This document shows, in pieces, positions 62,349 through 64,000 of a stretch of DNA of 64,000 nucleotides (positions within the stretch are counted from its first letter, which is position 1; every line of letters starts with the position of its first letter). The position numbers and the translations under genes are program-made. Source of the DNA: Streptomyces umbrinus. Its GTDB lineage: Bacteria > Actinomycetota > Actinomycetes > Streptomycetales > Streptomycetaceae. Location of the stretch: assembly GCF_030817415.1 (NCBI RefSeq), contig NZ_JAUSZI010000002.1, positions 9,424,001 to 9,488,000 of the forward strand, read 5' to 3'. The notes beneath the pieces are model-generated. The model was not told the origin of the DNA. It saw only the letters and a list, made by a program, of their open reading frames with translations, and did not search any database.

Positions 62349-64000
62349 TGGAGTCGGCCGAGATTCGTCGCCGCTGGTTGAGCTTCTTCGAGGAGCGCGG
62401 TCACACCGTCGTCCCTTCGGCGTCGCTCATCGCGGACGACCCGACTCTGCTCCTGGTCCCGGCCGGCATGGTGCCCTTCAAGCCCTACTTCCTGGGTGAG
62501 GTCAAGCCGCCCTACGCCCGCGCCACCAGCGTCCAGAAGTGCGTCCGTACGCCGGACATCGAAGAGGTCGGCAAGACCACCCGGCACGGCACGTTCTTCC
62601 AGATGTGCGGCAACTTCTCCTTCGGCGACTACTTCAAGGAAGGCGCCATCAAGTACGCCTGGGAGCTGCTCACCAGCCCCCAGGACAAGGGCGGTTACGG
62701 CCTGGAGGCGGAGAAGCTCTGGATCACCGTGTACCTGGAGGACGACGAGGCCGAGCGCATCTGGCACGAGGTCGTCGGCGTGCCCAAGGAGCGCATCCAG
62801 CGCCTCGGCAAGAAGGACAACTACTGGTCCATGGGCGTCCCGGGCCCCTGCGGCCCGTGTTCCGAGATCAACTACGACCGCGGCCCCGAGTTCGGCGTCG
62901 AGGGCGGCCCCGCCGTCAACGACGAGCGGTACGTGGAGATCTGGAACCTCGTCTTCATGCAGTACGAGCGCGGCGAGGGCACCTCGAAGGAGGACTTCGA
63001 GATCCTCGGCGACCTGCCGAGCCAGAACATCGACACGGGCCTCGGTCTGGAACGCCTCGCGATGATTCTGCAGGGCGTGCAGAACCTGTACGAGATCGAC
63101 ACCTCCATGGCCGTCATCAAGAAGGCCACCGGGCTGACCGGCGTCGAGTACGGCAGCGGCAAGGACTCCGACGTCTCCCTGCGCGTGGTCACCGACCACA
63201 TGCGGACGTCCGTGATGCTCATCGGTGACGGTGTCACCCCGGGCAACGAGGGCCGCGGCTATGTGCTGCGCCGCATCATGCGCCGCGCCATCCGCAACAT
63301 GCGGCTGCTGGGCGCCACGGGTCCGGTGGTCAAGGACCTCGTCGACACCGTCATCGAGATGATGGGCCGGCAGTACCCGGAACTCGTCTCCGACCGTGAG
63401 CGCATCGAGAAGGTCGCCGTCGCCGAGGAGAACGCCTTCGTCAAGACGCTGAAGGCCGGCACGAACATCCTCGACACCGCCGTCACGGAGACCAAGGCCG
63501 CCGGCGGTCAGGTCCTCGCCGGCGACAAGGCCTTCCTGCTCCACGACACCTGGGGCTTCCCGATCGACCTCACCCTGGAGATGGCCGCCGAACAGGGCCT
63601 CTCCGTGGACGAGGACGGCTTCCGGCGCCTGATGAAGGAGCAGCGGGAGCGCGCCAAGGCCGACGCCAAGTCCAAGAAGACCGGCCACGCCGACATGGGC
63701 GCCTACCGCGAGATCGCGGACGCCGCCGGCGAGACCGACTTCATCGGCTACTCGGACACCGAGGGCGAGTCCACGGTCGTCGGCATCCTCGTCGACGGTG
63801 TCTCCTCGCCGGCCGCCACCGAGGGCGACGAGGTCGAGATCGTCCTCGACCGCACCCCGTTCTACGCCGAGGGCGGCGGCCAGATCGGTGACACCGGCCG
63901 CATCAAGGTCGACACCGGTGCCGTCGTCGAGATCCGTGACTGTCAGAAGCCGGTCCCAGGGGTGTACGTCCACAAGGGCGTCGTCCAGGTCGGCGAGGTG
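62348..64000 (+). CDS. alaS: Alanyl-tRNA synthetase, 3' end outside the window
   Basis: The first 551 codons of this class II synthetase (normally about 890 residues) are present. The start [19 protein letters not shown] and the catalytic core with [44 protein letters not shown] residues (here [12 protein letters not shown]) and [16 protein letters not shown] are visible. The editing domain begins before the edge ([13 protein letters not shown]). The ATG overlaps the DUF6167 stop by one base. It ends the window in an open frame. Confidence 0.97.
   Translation, partial: MESAEIRRRWLSFFEERGHTVVPSASLIADDPTLLLVPAGMVPFKPYFLGEVKPPYARATSVQKCVRTPDIEEVGKTTRHGTFFQMCGNFSFGDYFKEGAIKYAWELLTSPQDKGGYGLEAEKLWITVYLEDDEAERIWHEVVGVPKERIQRLGKKDNYWSMGVPGPCGPCSEINYDRGPEFGVEGGPAVNDERYVEIWNLVFMQYERGEGTSKEDFEILGDLPSQNIDTGLGLERLAMILQGVQNLYEIDTSMAVIKKATGLTGVEYGSGKDSDVSLRVVTDHMRTSVMLIGDGVTPGNEGRGYVLRRIMRRAIRNMRLLGATGPVVKDLVDTVIEMMGRQYPELVSDRERIEKVAVAEENAFVKTLKAGTNILDTAVTETKAAGGQVLAGDKAFLLHDTWGFPIDLTLEMAAEQGLSVDEDGFRRLMKEQRERAKADAKSKKTGHADMGAYREIADAAGETDFIGYSDTEGESTVVGILVDGVSSPAATEGDEVEIVLDRTPFYAEGGGQIGDTGRIKVDTGAVVEIRDCQKPVPGVYVHKGVVQVGEV

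Noticed and set aside
61388..63973. Upstream extension of the STAND protein frame to a total of 1599 codons
   Set aside because: The extension is antisense to alaS and the DUF genes. The conserved protein begins near 61387.

Overview
The window is a stretch of high-GC actinobacterial chromosome, almost certainly from a Streptomyces species. The evidence is the strong G/C third-position codon bias, many GTG/TTG starts, start/stop overlaps of the ATGA/GTGA type, an ssgB gene (a sporulation-division gene of streptomycetes and close relatives), and the short GC-rich intergenic repeats typical of this genus. Two coding sequences run off the edges: a TrmH-family methyltransferase (left) and alaS (right).

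Layout. 1-11.5 kb: a TrmH-family methyltransferase end, a membrane Ser/Thr kinase, small conserved proteins, an APH-like protein, a tRNA cluster (Gly-Cys-Val-Val-Val on the minus strand), pabB-pabC, a double GNAT protein, a DsbA-like protein, a CGNR zinc-finger regulator and ssgB. 11.4-23.0 kb: a segment bracketed by two near-identical tRNA-Val(CAC) genes. It holds a degenerate tandem-repeat array and a C-rich tract without genes, then a promoter/operator driving a carbohydrate ABC transporter (binding lipoprotein, two permeases), a YesL-like protein and a Tat-exported exo-rhamnogalacturonan-lyase-like enzyme, then a large polytopic membrane protein and a SRPBCC protein. 23.0-25.8 kb: a DEDDh exonuclease divergent from a two-gene operon (DUF4365 plus an unknown protein).

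25.9-64 kb: a conserved core that follows the gene order known from mycobacteria: thrS, HIT protein, pgsA, PIM acyltransferase, pimA, pdxS-pdxT, yebC, ruvC-ruvA-ruvB, yajC-secD-secF, apt, relA, cyclophilin, metallo-hydrolase, hisS, rarA, alaS. Inserted into it are a potassium channel, an unknown 555-residue membrane protein, an EF-G-like GTPase, a DUF349 protein, an ABC ATPase followed by a broken remnant, a VKOR protein, rpsD with a long leader, and a STAND/TPR protein. The genes group by job: translation (thrS, hisS, alaS, rpsD, EF-G-like), phosphatidylinositol mannoside synthesis (pgsA to pimA), vitamin B6 (pdxST), recombination and replication repair (ruvCAB, rarA), protein export (yajC-secDF) and stringent response (relA with apt).

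The most unusual items are: (1) a chimeric pseudogene at 54605-55127, where the start of an ABC-2 permease is joined to the end of a LuxR-type response regulator, with an extra frameshift; (2) a 42-bp intergenic repeat present identically at 54537-54578 and, inverted and in frame, inside the STAND regulator at 61128-61169; (3) a degenerate array of about 27-bp units at about 11640-12450; (4) a perfect 27-bp inverted repeat between ssgB and the CGNR gene. No CRISPR array, transposase, integrase or biosynthetic gene cluster was seen.
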